Shown in pieces: positions 45,533-55,828 of a DNA stretch of 64,000 bases. The stretch spans positions 310,001 through 374,000 of the forward strand of contig NC_015844.1 in NCBI RefSeq assembly GCF_000973105.1, given 5' to 3'. Within the stretch, counting starts at the first letter, position 1; each line of letters opens with the position of its first letter. The translations under genes were made by a program, and so were the position numbers. The DNA is from Zobellia galactanivorans (lineage in GTDB: Bacteria; Bacteroidota; Bacteroidia; Flavobacteriales; Flavobacteriaceae). The notes beneath the pieces were generated by a model that did not search any database, was not told the origin of the DNA, and worked only from the letters and a program-made list of their open reading frames with translations.

Positions 45533-48500
45533 ATGAAGTTATCACTATTCGCAACTCAACTCAAACTTTTAGCGTTAGGCGTTTCATTATTATGGGGCAG
45601 CCTATCATTAAATGCACAAACCGCCATTAGCGGTACGGTAACGGACGGAGAAACGGGGACCCCCTTGCCCGGAGTCAACGTAGTCGCCGGAGCTAAAGGT
45701 GCCATCACCGATTTCGATGGAAAATACGAATTGAACATCTCAAATGACATTAAGGTCATTGAATTTTCGTCCTTAGGGTTTGCTGCAAAAAAAGTCGACA
45801 TAGATGGCCGTTCGGTCATCAATGTTATTCTAGACCCACAGAGCGAAGCCTTGGACGAAGTAGTAATCGTAGGCTACGGAACCGTTAAGAAAAGTGACCT
45901 TACGGGCTCTGTATCTTCAATCGATGGCGACGCTTTCAAAGAGCTACCGGTAACCTCGGTAGACCAGGCCATTCAAGCTAGGGCGCCAGGGGTACAAGTA
46001 ACCCAAACCTCGGCCGCACCTGGAGGTGGGGTATCTGTACGTATACGGGGATCCAACTCTATCAATAGCGGTAGCGAACCCTTATACGTCGTAGATGGTT
46101 TTCCTATTTACCCCGACAATAGTGCCTACGGTGCTGGGGGAAATCGACAAGCGACCAATATCTTGGCATCGATCAACCCAAACGACATTCAATCGATCGA
46201 AGTATTAAAAGATGCTTCGGCAACTTCCATTTATGGTTCCAGGGGTTCCAACGGTGTAGTTTTGATCACCACCAAAAGGGGAAAGGCCGGTAAAACCAAG
46301 ATCAGCTATGAAGGTTCATATTCCACCCAAACCATTTCAAACCCTATCGATGTATTGAACGGTTCAGAATTCGCTACATACCTGAATACCTTGGAGACCA
46401 GTCAAGGAGGGGCGCCCATATACACCCAAGAGGAAATAGATGCATTCGGAACGGGAACCAATTGGCTCGATGAAGTTACAAGGGTCGGGTCCATTCAAAA
46501 TCACCAACTTTCCTTTTCGGGAGGTAATGAAAACAACAGATATGCCGTTACCGGAAATTACCACGACAATGCCGGTATCATAAAAATGACGGACTTCAAA
46601 CGATACGGTATCCGTTTAAACCTCGACAACTCGGCCTTCAATAACATACTGAACGTTAGTTCTAGCTGGTCGTACAACAGAACGGTATCCAATAACGCCC
46701 CTACCGACCGTGGTGGGCCAGGGGGTATCATCATTACCGCTTTAGGTTTAGATCCTACCGTACCCGTTTACAATGAAGATGGCACTTATGCCCTTGCTTC
46801 CTATGACGGTAGATTCTCAATCAACCCCCTACAAGAATTGAAATACGCTACCGATCAAGATATCACGAACAGGGTTCTTGGAAATACGACTTTTACGTTC
46901 TCCATAACTGAAAACTTAAAGGCCAAAACCAGTATCGGGGCAGATATACTCAACATTAACAGAACCAGTTTTTTCCCGTCGGTAAATACCCGGATCGGAA
47001 GGGATAACGCCGGGGAATTAACATTGGCCAATAGAAACTCGGCAAATATTTTGAACGAAAACCTATTGACCTATACCAATGAATTCGGCGGAAAACACTT
47101 TGTTGATGCCGTAGTAGGATATACCTACCAAAAAGAGATCAACAAGTATTTTAGCAGTACGACCCGTGGAATTACCGCTGCTTCGGTAGACCAAGCGACC
47201 CTGCAAGGAGGTCCGGATGTACTGACCCCGTTCTCTAGCCGACGTGAATGGTTATTGGAATCCGTATTGGGTAGGGTCAACTACAATTACGACAGTAAAT
47301 ATTTGGCTACCGTTACCTTTAGACGTGACGGATCATCAAGGTTTGGCGCCCAGAACAAATGGGCCAATTTCCCTTCTGTGGCCTTAGGTTGGAATATTTC
47401 CAACGAAAGCTTTTTTGACGGCAAAGGTATCTCCGATATCATGAACAACCTGAAATTAAGGGGTAGCTGGGGCTTGACAGGAAATTCAGAAATTCCGGTT
47501 TACAATTCCTTGGCCAACCTCAGCGAGTACAATTATGTATTCAACGGAGGGCTTGTTCTAGGGCTTGGAGACGAAAGACTGAGCAACCCAGATTTGAAAT
47601 GGGAATCGACGACCATGAGAAATGTCGGTCTTGATGCCTCTTTCTTTAATAGCCGATTGAACCTAACCTTAGATTACTTTAGCAATCAAACCGAAGACCT
47701 TCTACTGTTTGTATCCATCCCAAGTAGCCTTGGTTTTGAATCCATCCTAAAAAATTCGGGATCCTTGGAAAACAAAGGTTTTGAAATTGGTTTGGACGGT
47801 TATGTGGTAGATGGTGAAGATTTTAAATGGAATATTGGTGGAAACATATCTATCTTAAGGAACGAACTTACCGATTTAGGTGACAGTACTCCCTTTTTCT
47901 CCGAATCTACCAGTGGCCACCTTGGTGTTGAAGGTAGCTGGGTAGAAGCCGGAAACCCTATCGGCGTTTGGAGGGGTTACGATTACATCGGTATTTTTCA
48001 ATCCGATGAGGAAATAGCCAACAACCCTTCACGCTCGGGAGACAAACCAGGTTACCCACAATACAGGGACGTTAGCGGCGATGGCCAGATCACTCCCGAT
48101 GATTATGTCACTATAGGTGACCCGAACCCCGATTTCACTTGGGGCCTGAATTCGACCTTTACCTATAAGAATTTCGATATGGGATTATTCTTTAGGGGAT
48201 CACAAGGCTTCGACGTAAGAAACCTACAGGCTTCCGAAATTGGAGATGGTGTTCAAAAGATCAATCAGATCGGTTCCATCCTTACCAATTCATGGACAAC
48301 GACCAATACCGGTGCTTCAAGACCGGTCATTGACGGTAACCGAGATTTTGCGAATTCTTATAGAGATTCCGATTATTTCATAGAAGACGGTTCTTTTATT
48401 CGGTTACAGAATGTATCCCTAGGATATACCTTCCCAGATTTTAATGATTTTATCTCAAAGGCAAGAATCTACGTAAGTGGACAGAACTTGTTTACTATCA

Positions 48501-48625
48501 CCGATTATTCCGGCTTTGACCCAGAAGTAAACAACAGGGGACAAGATAACCTGAACCGTGGGGATGACTATGATGCCTACCCTAGATCAAGGACGTTGAC
48601 CGTTGGGATTAACTTAGAATTTTAA
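45533..48625 (+). CDS. SusC-like TonB-dependent outer-membrane transporter (locus 3)
   Basis: Third SusC-type importer. The start at 45533 is chosen because it begins a standard signal peptide (KLLALGVSLLWGSLSLNAQ); the in-frame ATG at 45404 would add 43 residues before it. The order is a carboxypeptidase-regulatory-like domain (SGTVTDGETGTPLPGVNVVAG), TonB-box-like LDEVVIVGYGTVKKSDLTG, plug (SIEVLKDASATSIYGSRGSNG) and barrel with terminal VGINLEF. It is followed 22 bases later by its susD. No glycosidase or lyase is adjacent, so the substrate is unclear. The locus instead continues with a large FG-GAP lipoprotein. Confidence 0.93.
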   Translation: MKLSLFATQLKLLALGVSLLWGSLSLNAQTAISGTVTDGETGTPLPGVNVVAGAKGAITDFDGKYELNISNDIKVIEFSSLGFAAKKVDIDGRSVINVILDPQSEALDEVVIVGYGTVKKSDLTGSVSSIDGDAFKELPVTSVDQAIQARAPGVQVTQTSAAPGGGVSVRIRGSNSINSGSEPLYVVDGFPIYPDNSAYGAGGNRQATNILASINPNDIQSIEVLKDASATSIYGSRGSNGVVLITTKRGKAGKTKISYEGSYSTQTISNPIDVLNGSEFATYLNTLETSQGGAPIYTQEEIDAFGTGTNWLDEVTRVGSIQNHQLSFSGGNENNRYAVTGNYHDNAGIIKMTDFKRYGIRLNLDNSAFNNILNVSSSWSYNRTVSNNAPTDRGGPGGIIITALGLDPTVPVYNEDGTYALASYDGRFSINPLQELKYATDQDITNRVLGNTTFTFSITENLKAKTSIGADILNINRTSFFPSVNTRIGRDNAGELTLANRNSANILNENLLTYTNEFGGKHFVDAVVGYTYQKEINKYFSSTTRGITAASVDQATLQGGPDVLTPFSSRREWLLESVLGRVNYNYDSKYLATVTFRRDGSSRFGAQNKWANFPSVALGWNISNESFFDGKGISDIMNNLKLRGSWGLTGNSEIPVYNSLANLSEYNYVFNGGLVLGLGDERLSNPDLKWESTTMRNVGLDASFFNSRLNLTLDYFSNQTEDLLLFVSIPSSLGFESILKNSGSLENKGFEIGLDGYVVDGEDFKWNIGGNISILRNELTDLGDSTPFFSESTSGHLGVEGSWVEAGNPIGVWRGYDYIGIFQSDEEIANNPSRSGDKPGYPQYRDVSGDGQITPDDYVTIGDPNPDFTWGLNSTFTYKNFDMGLFFRGSQGFDVRNLQASEIGDGVQKINQIGSILTNSWTTTNTGASRPVIDGNRDFANSYRDSDYFIEDGSFIRLQNVSLGYTFPDFNDFISKARIYVSGQNLFTITDYSGFDPEVNNRGQDNLNRGDDYDAYPRSRTLTVGINLEF

Positions 48626-48647
48626 TTTTTTTAAAAAAAAGTATATT

Positions 48648-50237
48648 ATGAAGAAATACACAAAAGCAATTTCATGGAGGGTTATCCCGTTCCTGTTCAT
48701 TGCGATAAACATAATAGGCTGTACGGACTTGGAGGAGAATCCTGATTTTACCACCGAGGATAACTTCTTTTCCACTGCGGAACAGTTAGAGTTGGGTGTA
48801 AATGCCATATACGACGGTATAGGATATGGTCAAGATTGGTTCAACCACTTCTATGATCGATTTGTATTCGAGTGTTTGGCCGGCTATCAAGTAGGCTGGG
48901 AAAAAGGCCCCTTAAACTACCAGAACGGTAACGTATCGCCAGATGACGAGTATATCGCTACCTATTGGAGGATTTCCTATGAAAATATAAACAGGGCCAA
49001 CGCCGTAATTCAAAAAGCGGATGAACTAAAAGCCGACGGGGCCTCCAATAGCGCCTTGATCGATAGGGTCAAGGCAGAGGCCCAGTTTTTAAGGGCATTT
49101 TATTACTTCAACCTTGTACGCTATTTTGACAACATTCCGGTAACTACCTCAAAAACGGAGAGCGATAAAGACCTTCCTTCCAACGAAAACGGTAAGCGTT
49201 TGGCCCTTGACCTTATACAATCAGATCTATCAATGGCCGCGGAAATTCTACCTGAGTCCTATGAATCCACAAATGTGGGCAGGGCCACCAAATGGGCCGC
49301 AGAAGCGCTATTGGTAAAAGCTTACCTACAAGACGAGAAATGGGATGAAGCCTATACCCTGGCCGATACCTTTATCAACGAAAGTGGCCTGGTATTGTTC
49401 GACGATTTTGCCGATACTTTTTCGGTCGAAAGGGAAAATTCCGGACCAAGGATTTTTGAAGCCCAGGTTTCCGCTTCCGCAAACTCCGCCGAGAACCAAA
49501 ACTACCATCAACACTTTATTCCAGGTGATTTACCCAATGACCTAGGTGGCGTGGGCTGGCATTGGCTCAACTCAACCCAGGCGTTCCGTGAAAAATACGA
49601 CCCTGCCGATAAAAGAATCGCGGGAACTTTTATTGAAGAATATGAGACAACTAGGGTCGGACCTAATTCCGAAGGGGCAAGACCTGTGGTAAAATGGAGT
49701 GCGGAAGCCTCATACAACCTGAGCCGTTTTGGTGGAATGGTAGCGGCCGATGCCGACCCCAACAATCCCGATGAATTGATTTTCTCCAACGGATGGTCGG
49801 CCAAATACACCGAAATGGGCATATCTAATGCCAATTTAACCGAGAAGAACATCGTATACCTTCGATTGGCAGATGTGCTTTTAGGACATTCCGAAGCCGC
49901 TAACGAAAGTGGTACCGGCGATCCCTTTTACGGAATCAACGAAGTCAGAAGAAGGGCCGGCCTTGATCCACTCGATGGCTTGAACAAAGAGCAACTTAGA
50001 GACGCCATTGTAAACGAACGTGTTCTTGAATTTGCCATGGAGTGCGAGACCTATCCTGAACTAAAAAGGAAAAGTACCTTTGGCGGATCACCGGATTACC
50101 TTGGGGAATACATACAAGAGTTTATAGATATGTACGGAGTAGACAGAACCTTATCGGCCAAAGACTACGTATTACCTATTCCTTTGAACGAGGTTTTAGG
50201 AAACCCCAACGTCACCCAAAACCCACAATATCAATAA
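48648..50237 (+). CDS. SusD/RagB-like surface binding lipoprotein (locus 3)
   Basis: SusD family lipoprotein of 529 residues with Cys25 (INIIGC) and the acidic TDLEENP stretch after it. Family signatures include RVKAEAQFLRAFYYFNLVRYF near residue 140, RATKWAAEALLVKAYLQ, and the C-terminal VYLRLADVLLGHSEAANESG and LPIPLNEVLGNPNVTQNPQY, the last being the standard SusD ending. It pairs with the SusC encoded just upstream. A dispersed repeat and an intrinsic terminator separate it from the FG-GAP lipoprotein gene. Confidence 0.94.
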   Translation: MKKYTKAISWRVIPFLFIAINIIGCTDLEENPDFTTEDNFFSTAEQLELGVNAIYDGIGYGQDWFNHFYDRFVFECLAGYQVGWEKGPLNYQNGNVSPDDEYIATYWRISYENINRANAVIQKADELKADGASNSALIDRVKAEAQFLRAFYYFNLVRYFDNIPVTTSKTESDKDLPSNENGKRLALDLIQSDLSMAAEILPESYESTNVGRATKWAAEALLVKAYLQDEKWDEAYTLADTFINESGLVLFDDFADTFSVERENSGPRIFEAQVSASANSAENQNYHQHFIPGDLPNDLGGVGWHWLNSTQAFREKYDPADKRIAGTFIEEYETTRVGPNSEGARPVVKWSAEASYNLSRFGGMVAADADPNNPDELIFSNGWSAKYTEMGISNANLTEKNIVYLRLADVLLGHSEAANESGTGDPFYGINEVRRRAGLDPLDGLNKEQLRDAIVNERVLEFAMECETYPELKRKSTFGGSPDYLGEYIQEFIDMYGVDRTLSAKDYVLPIPLNEVLGNPNVTQNPQYQ

Positions 50238-50255
50238 ACCTTGACTTGGTTTAGC

Positions 50256-50349
50256 AAACTACCTCGGGACAAGCCCGCGAGGCATTAAAACGAATACACC
50301 TTGATTTCGAGGCAAGCCCCGGAGCATTTAATCTCGATTATCGAGTAAA
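50256..50349. repeat. Dispersed intergenic repeat, copy A (two half-units)
   Basis: Two related half-units (about 50260-50292 and 50306-50349) share the core GGCAAGCCC or GACAAGCCC followed by GAGGCAT or GGAGCAT. The second ends in a palindrome CTCGAT-T-ATCGAG (50333-50345) and TAAA. A second copy at 59957-60007 matches the second half-unit closely. The unit lies just upstream of the terminator. Confidence 0.7.
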
Positions 50350-50352
50350 CTT

Positions 50353-50380
50353 AAAAACCTGTCCTTACCGACAGGTTTTT
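50353..50380 (+). terminator. Intrinsic terminator after susD3
   Basis: A perfect 11-bp stem, AAAAACCTGTC (50353-50363) with GACAGGTTTTT (50370-50380), has a 6-base loop and is followed by ATTTTTTC. It lies 116 bases after the susD3 stop, so the next gene is probably transcribed separately or by read-through. Confidence 0.9.
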
Positions 50381-50424
50381 ATTTTTTCTTAAATTACCTA
50401 TGTATTCCGGAAAGAATATTTACA

Positions 50425-53400
50425 ATGAAACAAATGAGCCCATTCAAGCAAATTATCTTTTATTTTTTGCTATTTCTTGCTAGTGCATGTAGTGACAAAA
50501 ATCCAACTTCCGAAAATCAAAAAAACGAAAAAGAACAGTTTAAACGCTCCCCTTCCCATATTACCAATATCGATTTCAACAACGAAATAATCGAAAACGA
50601 ACAGTTCAACATGGTCGATTATTTCTATGTCTACAATGGTGCAGGGGTCGCCCTTGGCGATTTGAACAACGATGGGCTAGCTGATGTATTCTTAAGCGGT
50701 AACATGGTCAACGATGCGCTCTACATCAATCAAGGCGACCTAAAATTTAAAGATATCACTTCTAAGCTGGGCGTTACCGATGAAGGCTGGTCTACCGGGG
50801 TAACAATGGTAGACATCAACCACGATGGTTTTCTTGACATATACGTTTGCCGATCAGGAAATTTTGAAAAGGACAAACGCAAAAACCTCCTGTACATTAA
50901 CCAGGGAGACCTCACTTTTAAAGAACAAGCCGAAGCTTACGGCTTAGCCGACGACAGCTATTCTACCCAAGCTGCCTTTTTCGATTACGATAAAGATGGA
51001 GACCTCGACATGTATCTGCTCAACCACACCAATGCCATACGGGACCCCAATAATATAAGGCCCTTGATCTCCGACAGCAGCGGCCCCGCCAATGACCGAT
51101 TATATAGAAATGACGAGGACATGGGTTCGGGCATTCGATTTACCGATGTTACAAAGCAGGCGGCCATTGACTTCGATGGACTAGGACTCGGTTTAAGCAT
51201 TGCCGACCTCAACAACGACGGCTGGGAAGACATATTCGTGACCAATGATTTTGTAGCCAATGATTATATCTATATCAACCAGCAAGACGGCACCTTTAAG
51301 GAAATGGCTAAATCTTACCTAAACCACGTTAGCCATTTTAGCATGGGGAACGATATCGCCGATTTCAACAACGATGGCCTGTTCGACCTTATAACCATGG
51401 ATATGAGGCCAAAAGACAATTTCCATGAAAAGAAAATGTCCGGCCCCCTTAACTTCGACCTTTTCCAAAGGTCTTTGCAACAAGGCTACATGCCCCAGTA
51501 CATGAGAAACACCCTTCAGGTAAATACGGGACCAGACACCGCTGGCGACTACAAATTTTCGGAAATAGGACAGCTCGCCGGCATTGACGCAACGGACTGG
51601 AGTTGGGCTCCTTTATTTGCCGATTTTGACAACGATGGCCTTAAAGACCTTTTTGTGACCAATGGATATTTGAGGGATATCACCGATCTAGATTTTATCA
51701 ATTATACAAGTACCCTATACGGCGTGATGGCACATGACAGTCTCGACCATGTCCTTAAAACAAAGGCCAAAGAAATGCCTTCCATTAAAATACCCAATGC
51801 CATTTTTAAAAATGTAGGGAACCTCACTTTTGAAGATCATACCGATGATTGGGGTTTTGGAAGCCCATCCCTTTCCAATGGTGCCGCTTATGCAGATTTG
51901 GATAATGACGGGGATTTGGATTTAGTGATAAACAATATCAATGAACCCGCCTCTGTTTATGAAAACCAGACAAACAGCATAAACAAAAACCACTACCTGA
52001 ACATTAAACTGGTTGGCGATAGTTTAAATCCGTTTGGCGTAGGCACCGAAGTACGCCTATTCCAACCCGGCAGCGTACAGCTAATACGACATTCGGTAAC
52101 CCGTGGCTATCAGTCCTCCGTAGACCACACCTTGCATTTTGGACTAGGAAGCGATGCCAAGATAGATAGCTTATTGGTAACATGGCCCGATGGCCAAACC
52201 GAAAAAATACTTGCCCCGATAGCCGACCAAAATTTGACGATCACAAAAAATAAGGGCAGCAAGTCCTTGCCCCCTACCCTACCTTATGAAAAAGAAAGAC
52301 ACTTTAAGGATGTTACCAAAGGGCTCAATGTAGAAGTACGCCATGGGGAAACGGTTTACTATGACTTTAACAGGGAATACCTCTTACCGCATAAACTCTC
52401 CGAACAAGGTCCCGGCCTAGCCGTTGGCGATATAGACAATGACGGTTATGAGGACTTTTTTATGGGAGGTGGTTACAACCACAGCGGACAGCTATTCTTC
52501 GGCTCAAAAACCGGTTCCTTTACCCACAGGGCATTGACCCGCAACGAAAACGAAAGGTACGGGGAAGATACGGGCGTCCTTTTCTTCGACTATGACAATG
52601 ACCAAGACCTCGACCTATACATTGCCAGCGGCAGTAACGAGTTTTATGAAAAATCGGAATATTATCAAGACCGCTTGTACACCAATGATGGAAAAGGAAA
52701 CTTTAAACTTTCCCAAGGGGTGCTCCCCAGCCTATTGACGAGCAACTCATGTGTACGTGCGGCCGACTTTGACCAAGATGGCGATTTAGACCTCTTTGTC
52801 GGAGGCAGGCTAACCCCGTTAAAATACCCCTTTCCCCCCACTAGTTATCTGCTGATCAACGAAGGGGGCAAATTTACAGATGCCACCAATAAACTAGCGC
52901 CCTCACTTAGAAAACCCGGTATGGTCACTGACGCACTTTGGACAGACTATGATGCCGACGGCGATGTTGATTTAATTGTTATGGGCGAGTTTATGTCCAT
53001 TGAATTCTATGAAAACCAAAACGGCACGTTAGCGAGTAGCTCCCATAAGACGGGGCTAAGCCATACCTCAGGATGGTGGAACAGTATCAATGGAGGCGAC
53101 TTTGATAATGACGGAGATATCGATTACATTGTGGGCAATCTAGGGCTAAACTCTAAATACAAGGCCACTTCCGAAGAACCCCTTTCGATCTATGCCCTAG
53201 ACTATGATAAGAACGGTACCGTAGACCCCATTCTCACCACTTTTAACGAAGGCAAGGAATATCCGGTTCACTCAAGGGACGACCTGATCAAACAGGTGCC
53301 TACCTTAAAGAAAAAATTCCCTGATTACGCAAGCTATGCCCGTGCCACCATTTCAGAGGTTTTAAGCCCCCAGGAAAAAAGTAGCGCCTATAGCGCCAAA

Positions 53401-53988
53401 GTGTTTCAGCTAGCCTCATCCATTTTAATCAATCAAGGTGATGGAACATTTGAAATGAGACCCCTACCGAATTGGGCGCAAGTATCCCCTATTTATGGCA
53501 TTATCATCTCAGACTTTGACAAGGATGGCAACCTAGACCTACTGGTAACGGGAAACGACCATGGCACCGAAGTGGGAATCGGAAGGTATGATGCCTCAAA
53601 AGGCCTTTACCTGAAAGGAACAGGCACGGGAGACTTCCTTCCGGTAGCTCCCCTAGAAAGCGGTCTGTTTGTAGACGGTAATTCCCGAGGGGCCGTTGCT
53701 ATCGATATAAAGGGCACAGCAAACCTTATTTTTGGAAGCAACGACGGTTCTCTAAAGGCCTATGCGCCAAGTAATGCAAATGACCAAAACAAAGTCTTGA
53801 AGGTACCGACAACCAGTATTTTCGCCAAAATACTTCTTGACAATGGAAAAACAAGACGGCACGAATTTTATCGGGGTTCCGGTTATCTATCACAATCTAC
53901 CCGAAGCATTGGGCTCTCGGGAAAAGAAAAAGAGATAAGGGTTTTCGACCCCGATGGAAATGAAACCGTAATCGACCCCAAACCATAA
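50425..53988 (+). CDS. Large FG-GAP/VCBS repeat lipoprotein with ASPIC/UnbV domain
   Basis: Surface lipoprotein of 1187 residues with lipobox ASAC (Cys22). It carries two blocks of integrin-like FG-GAP blades with calcium-binding loops: about 60-520 (DLNNDGLADVF, DINHDGFLDIY, DYDKDGDLDMY, DFDNDGLKDLF) and about 650-1010 (DIDNDGYEDFF, DFDQDGDLDLF, DYDADGDVDLI). Between them lies an ASPIC/UnbV domain (about 530-605; GVGTEVRLFQ, RGYQSSVDHTLHFGLG, DSLLVTWPDGQTE). Proteins of this CRTAC1-like type commonly follow SusC/SusD pairs in Bacteroidota, and it should bind or process the ligand of that system, though its activity is unknown. The spacing of 187 bases from susD3 includes a terminator. Calcium loops imply dependence on calcium, as expected for a marine bacterium. 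Confidence 0.9.
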   Translation: MKQMSPFKQIIFYFLLFLASACSDKNPTSENQKNEKEQFKRSPSHITNIDFNNEIIENEQFNMVDYFYVYNGAGVALGDLNNDGLADVFLSGNMVNDALYINQGDLKFKDITSKLGVTDEGWSTGVTMVDINHDGFLDIYVCRSGNFEKDKRKNLLYINQGDLTFKEQAEAYGLADDSYSTQAAFFDYDKDGDLDMYLLNHTNAIRDPNNIRPLISDSSGPANDRLYRNDEDMGSGIRFTDVTKQAAIDFDGLGLGLSIADLNNDGWEDIFVTNDFVANDYIYINQQDGTFKEMAKSYLNHVSHFSMGNDIADFNNDGLFDLITMDMRPKDNFHEKKMSGPLNFDLFQRSLQQGYMPQYMRNTLQVNTGPDTAGDYKFSEIGQLAGIDATDWSWAPLFADFDNDGLKDLFVTNGYLRDITDLDFINYTSTLYGVMAHDSLDHVLKTKAKEMPSIKIPNAIFKNVGNLTFEDHTDDWGFGSPSLSNGAAYADLDNDGDLDLVINNINEPASVYENQTNSINKNHYLNIKLVGDSLNPFGVGTEVRLFQPGSVQLIRHSVTRGYQSSVDHTLHFGLGSDAKIDSLLVTWPDGQTEKILAPIADQNLTITKNKGSKSLPPTLPYEKERHFKDVTKGLNVEVRHGETVYYDFNREYLLPHKLSEQGPGLAVGDIDNDGYEDFFMGGGYNHSGQLFFGSKTGSFTHRALTRNENERYGEDTGVLFFDYDNDQDLDLYIASGSNEFYEKSEYYQDRLYTNDGKGNFKLSQGVLPSLLTSNSCVRAADFDQDGDLDLFVGGRLTPLKYPFPPTSYLLINEGGKFTDATNKLAPSLRKPGMVTDALWTDYDADGDVDLIVMGEFMSIEFYENQNGTLASSSHKTGLSHTSGWWNSINGGDFDNDGDIDYIVGNLGLNSKYKATSEEPLSIYALDYDKNGTVDPILTTFNEGKEYPVHSRDDLIKQVPTLKKKFPDYASYARATISEVLSPQEKSSAYSAKVFQLASSILINQGDGTFEMRPLPNWAQVSPIYGIIISDFDKDGNLDLLVTGNDHGTEVGIGRYDASKGLYLKGTGTGDFLPVAPLESGLFVDGNSRGAVAIDIKGTANLIFGSNDGSLKAYAPSNANDQNKVLKVPTTSIFAKILLDNGKTRRHEFYRGSGYLSQSTRSIGLSGKEKEIRVFDPDGNETVIDPKP

Positions 53989-54159
53989 AGTCGCACCGCA
54001 AATAAAAAAACAAGGATTGTCAGTTACAGGAAGCTTCCATATCGAAAAGACCTTACAGCTTGTCCGGCCTATTAAAACCCTCCTTTTTGGGCCCATGTAC
54101 CCGTATCGGTCAAAGGCTATCGCCCTATGGATTCCCTATGCAATTATGAAAAGAAACCT

Positions 54160-54183
54160 AAGACACCTTAGCGGCGGTGTCTT
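54160..54183 (+). terminator. Hairpin upstream of the Ppx/GppA gene
   Basis: An 8-bp perfect stem, AAGACACC (54160-54167) with GGTGTCTT (54176-54183), has an 8-base loop and is followed by ATAATTAAATTT. It ends 19 bases before the next start codon. It probably ends the FG-GAP transcript but could also affect translation of the next gene. Confidence 0.55.
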
Positions 54184-54202
54184 ATAATTAAATTTACCGT
54201 AA

Positions 54203-55114
54203 ATGAAACTAGCATCAATAGACATTGGATCAAATGCCATACGGCTTCAAGTAGTCAAAGTATACGAAGACGAAGATTTAGTCAGTTTTAAAAACCTACA
54301 GCTATTGCGCTTTCCCTTGCGATTGGGCCATGATGTGTTTTCCCAAGGAGAAATATCGCAGCCCACCAAGGAGAAGTTCATTAAGTTGATGAGCGCCTTT
54401 AAGCATCTCATCGACCTGTACGAAGTAGAAGATTACTATGCCGTAGCTACGTCGGCCATGAGGGAAGCCCGTAATGGTAAGGAAGTGAGCGATCACATCA
54501 AAAAAGAGGTGGGCATGAAAATCAACGTCATCACGGGAAAAAAGGAAGCCAGCATTCTGAACAAGGCCATTAAACCGACACTGAAAAACAGAAAATATGT
54601 GCATATCGATGTCGGTGGCGGAAGTACGGAACTCAACTTACTTGAAGGCGGACAACTGTTACAGAGCCGGTCGTTCAAAATAGGATCGGTCCGGCAATTG
54701 ACCGCAAAAGAACGGGCGGAAGTTTTTGCCGACATGAAAGAATGGATCCACTCCACAAGCTTTCAAAAATCAAAGAATATCGTTGGAATAGGCACCGGCG
54801 GAAATATTAACCGCTTGTACGGATTGGCCAATAAGGCCTCCAACATGGCCATATCCTTTGCCGAGCTCAAAGCCCTGCGGGCCTATGTTAGCGAGTTCAC
54901 TTATGAGCAGCGGATGTCCATCCTCAAAATGAATCCCGATAGGGCCGATGTTATTGTTCCGGCTTCGGAAATATATTTACGGGTCTTAAAGGAAATGAGA
55001 AGCGACCAAATTCTTGTCCCTAAAGTCGGATTAAAAGACGGTCTTATTTACGAATTATACGAACAAAGAACCCATAAAAACCTAGACAAGATAGAATATC
55101 TGGGCTATCTCTAA
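54203..55114 (+). CDS. Ppx/GppA family exopolyphosphatase / pppGpp phosphohydrolase
   Basis: Cytoplasmic phosphatase of the actin-like (ASKHA) Ppx/GppA family, 303 residues, the short form without the C-terminal HD domain of E. coli Ppx. Visible nucleotide-binding motifs are IDIGSNAIRL (6-15), the VATSAMREARNG loop (81-92), the likely catalytic Glu115 in ITGKKEA, and VGGGSTELN (137-145), plus GTGGNINRL. It degrades polyphosphate or removes the terminal phosphate of pppGpp; the sequence does not separate the two. It has no evident functional link to its neighbours. Confidence 0.92.
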   Translation: MKLASIDIGSNAIRLQVVKVYEDEDLVSFKNLQLLRFPLRLGHDVFSQGEISQPTKEKFIKLMSAFKHLIDLYEVEDYYAVATSAMREARNGKEVSDHIKKEVGMKINVITGKKEASILNKAIKPTLKNRKYVHIDVGGGSTELNLLEGGQLLQSRSFKIGSVRQLTAKERAEVFADMKEWIHSTSFQKSKNIVGIGTGGNINRLYGLANKASNMAISFAELKALRAYVSEFTYEQRMSILKMNPDRADVIVPASEIYLRVLKEMRSDQILVPKVGLKDGLIYELYEQRTHKNLDKIEYLGYL

Positions 55115-55347
55115 ACAGTCGTACCACAAGCTCGGTCGTACCTGCCCCCTGTCTATCATCAAAGGGGGACGTTTTCGCCGATTCCTTGGAATTCCTTGGG
55201 TTACAACTGAGTTTTAATTGTTGTTTTCCGGGCCTCCTTTATCATCCTCGCCTAAAGGAAGGGTCTAGTTTACCCGAGCGGTACAGTACAGGATACAAAG
55301 CATTCTTTCATAGACTAGTTTTGTTTTGAAGCATAATGACCGTTCAA

Positions 55348-55752
55348 ATGAAAAATACAGTACAACAATTCAAGTATGTGGATTATCTATGGGATGAAAA
55401 GAAAGCTGCAGCTGGGATGAAAAGAAAGCTGCAGCCCTAGGTGATGACCAAGTCGCGTTTATTGGCGGCAGAGTTAGGAAGTGATAAAATCGGTGTAAAC
55501 ACCGTCAATCCCGATGGGGTTATTGTGGGCAGTAAGATATGGGAAGGCGATTGGGCCGAAGGTCGGGCCAAAGCCTACGGAATTACCGAGGAAGAACTTC
55601 CCGCCCATTACGCGAAGCGCAATCTTTTAAATGAAATTATTTATCCGAAAGATATTGCCCATGGGGTATTTGCCTGTGTGCCCATCTTAAATAAGACTAC
55701 AGGTAATATTATCAATGTAGATGGCGGTATGGCCAATGCATTTGTAAGATAA
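55348..55752 (+). pseudogene. Relic of a bifunctional rhamnulose-1-phosphate aldolase/short-chain dehydrogenase gene
   Basis: Only both ends of a gene of about 700 codons remain. The ATG at 55348 reads an N-terminus typical of this family in Bacteroidota (FKYVDYLWDEKKAAA), but a 23-bp tandem duplication (55390-55435) shifts the frame to a stop at 55438. Read past the duplication, the frame continues as ALGDDQVAF and then jumps, near 55460, to the C-terminal dehydrogenase part. That part is intact in another frame to 55752 (VNPDGVIVGSKIWEGDW; HYAKRNLLNEIIYPKDIAHG; NVDGGMANAFVR). The aldolase domain and most of the dehydrogenase are deleted. The intact rhamnose isomerase gene follows 76 bases later, so this was a rhamnose operon. 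I rely on recall of the family, not an alignment. Confidence 0.8.
55390..55435 (+). repeat. 23-bp tandem duplication
   Basis: Two perfect adjacent 23-bp copies (55390-55412 and 55413-55435) begin with TGGGATGAAAAG and end with CTGCAGC. The extra copy is not a multiple of three and causes the frameshift in the relic gene. Perfect identity means the duplication is recent. Confidence 0.95.
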
Positions 55753-55828
55753 TTTTTTTGAGTTAGTTTGTTTTTACTTCCGTGGGCCACCAAGTCTAAG
55801 GAAGTATTTTTCCAAAATTAAAAGCTTT

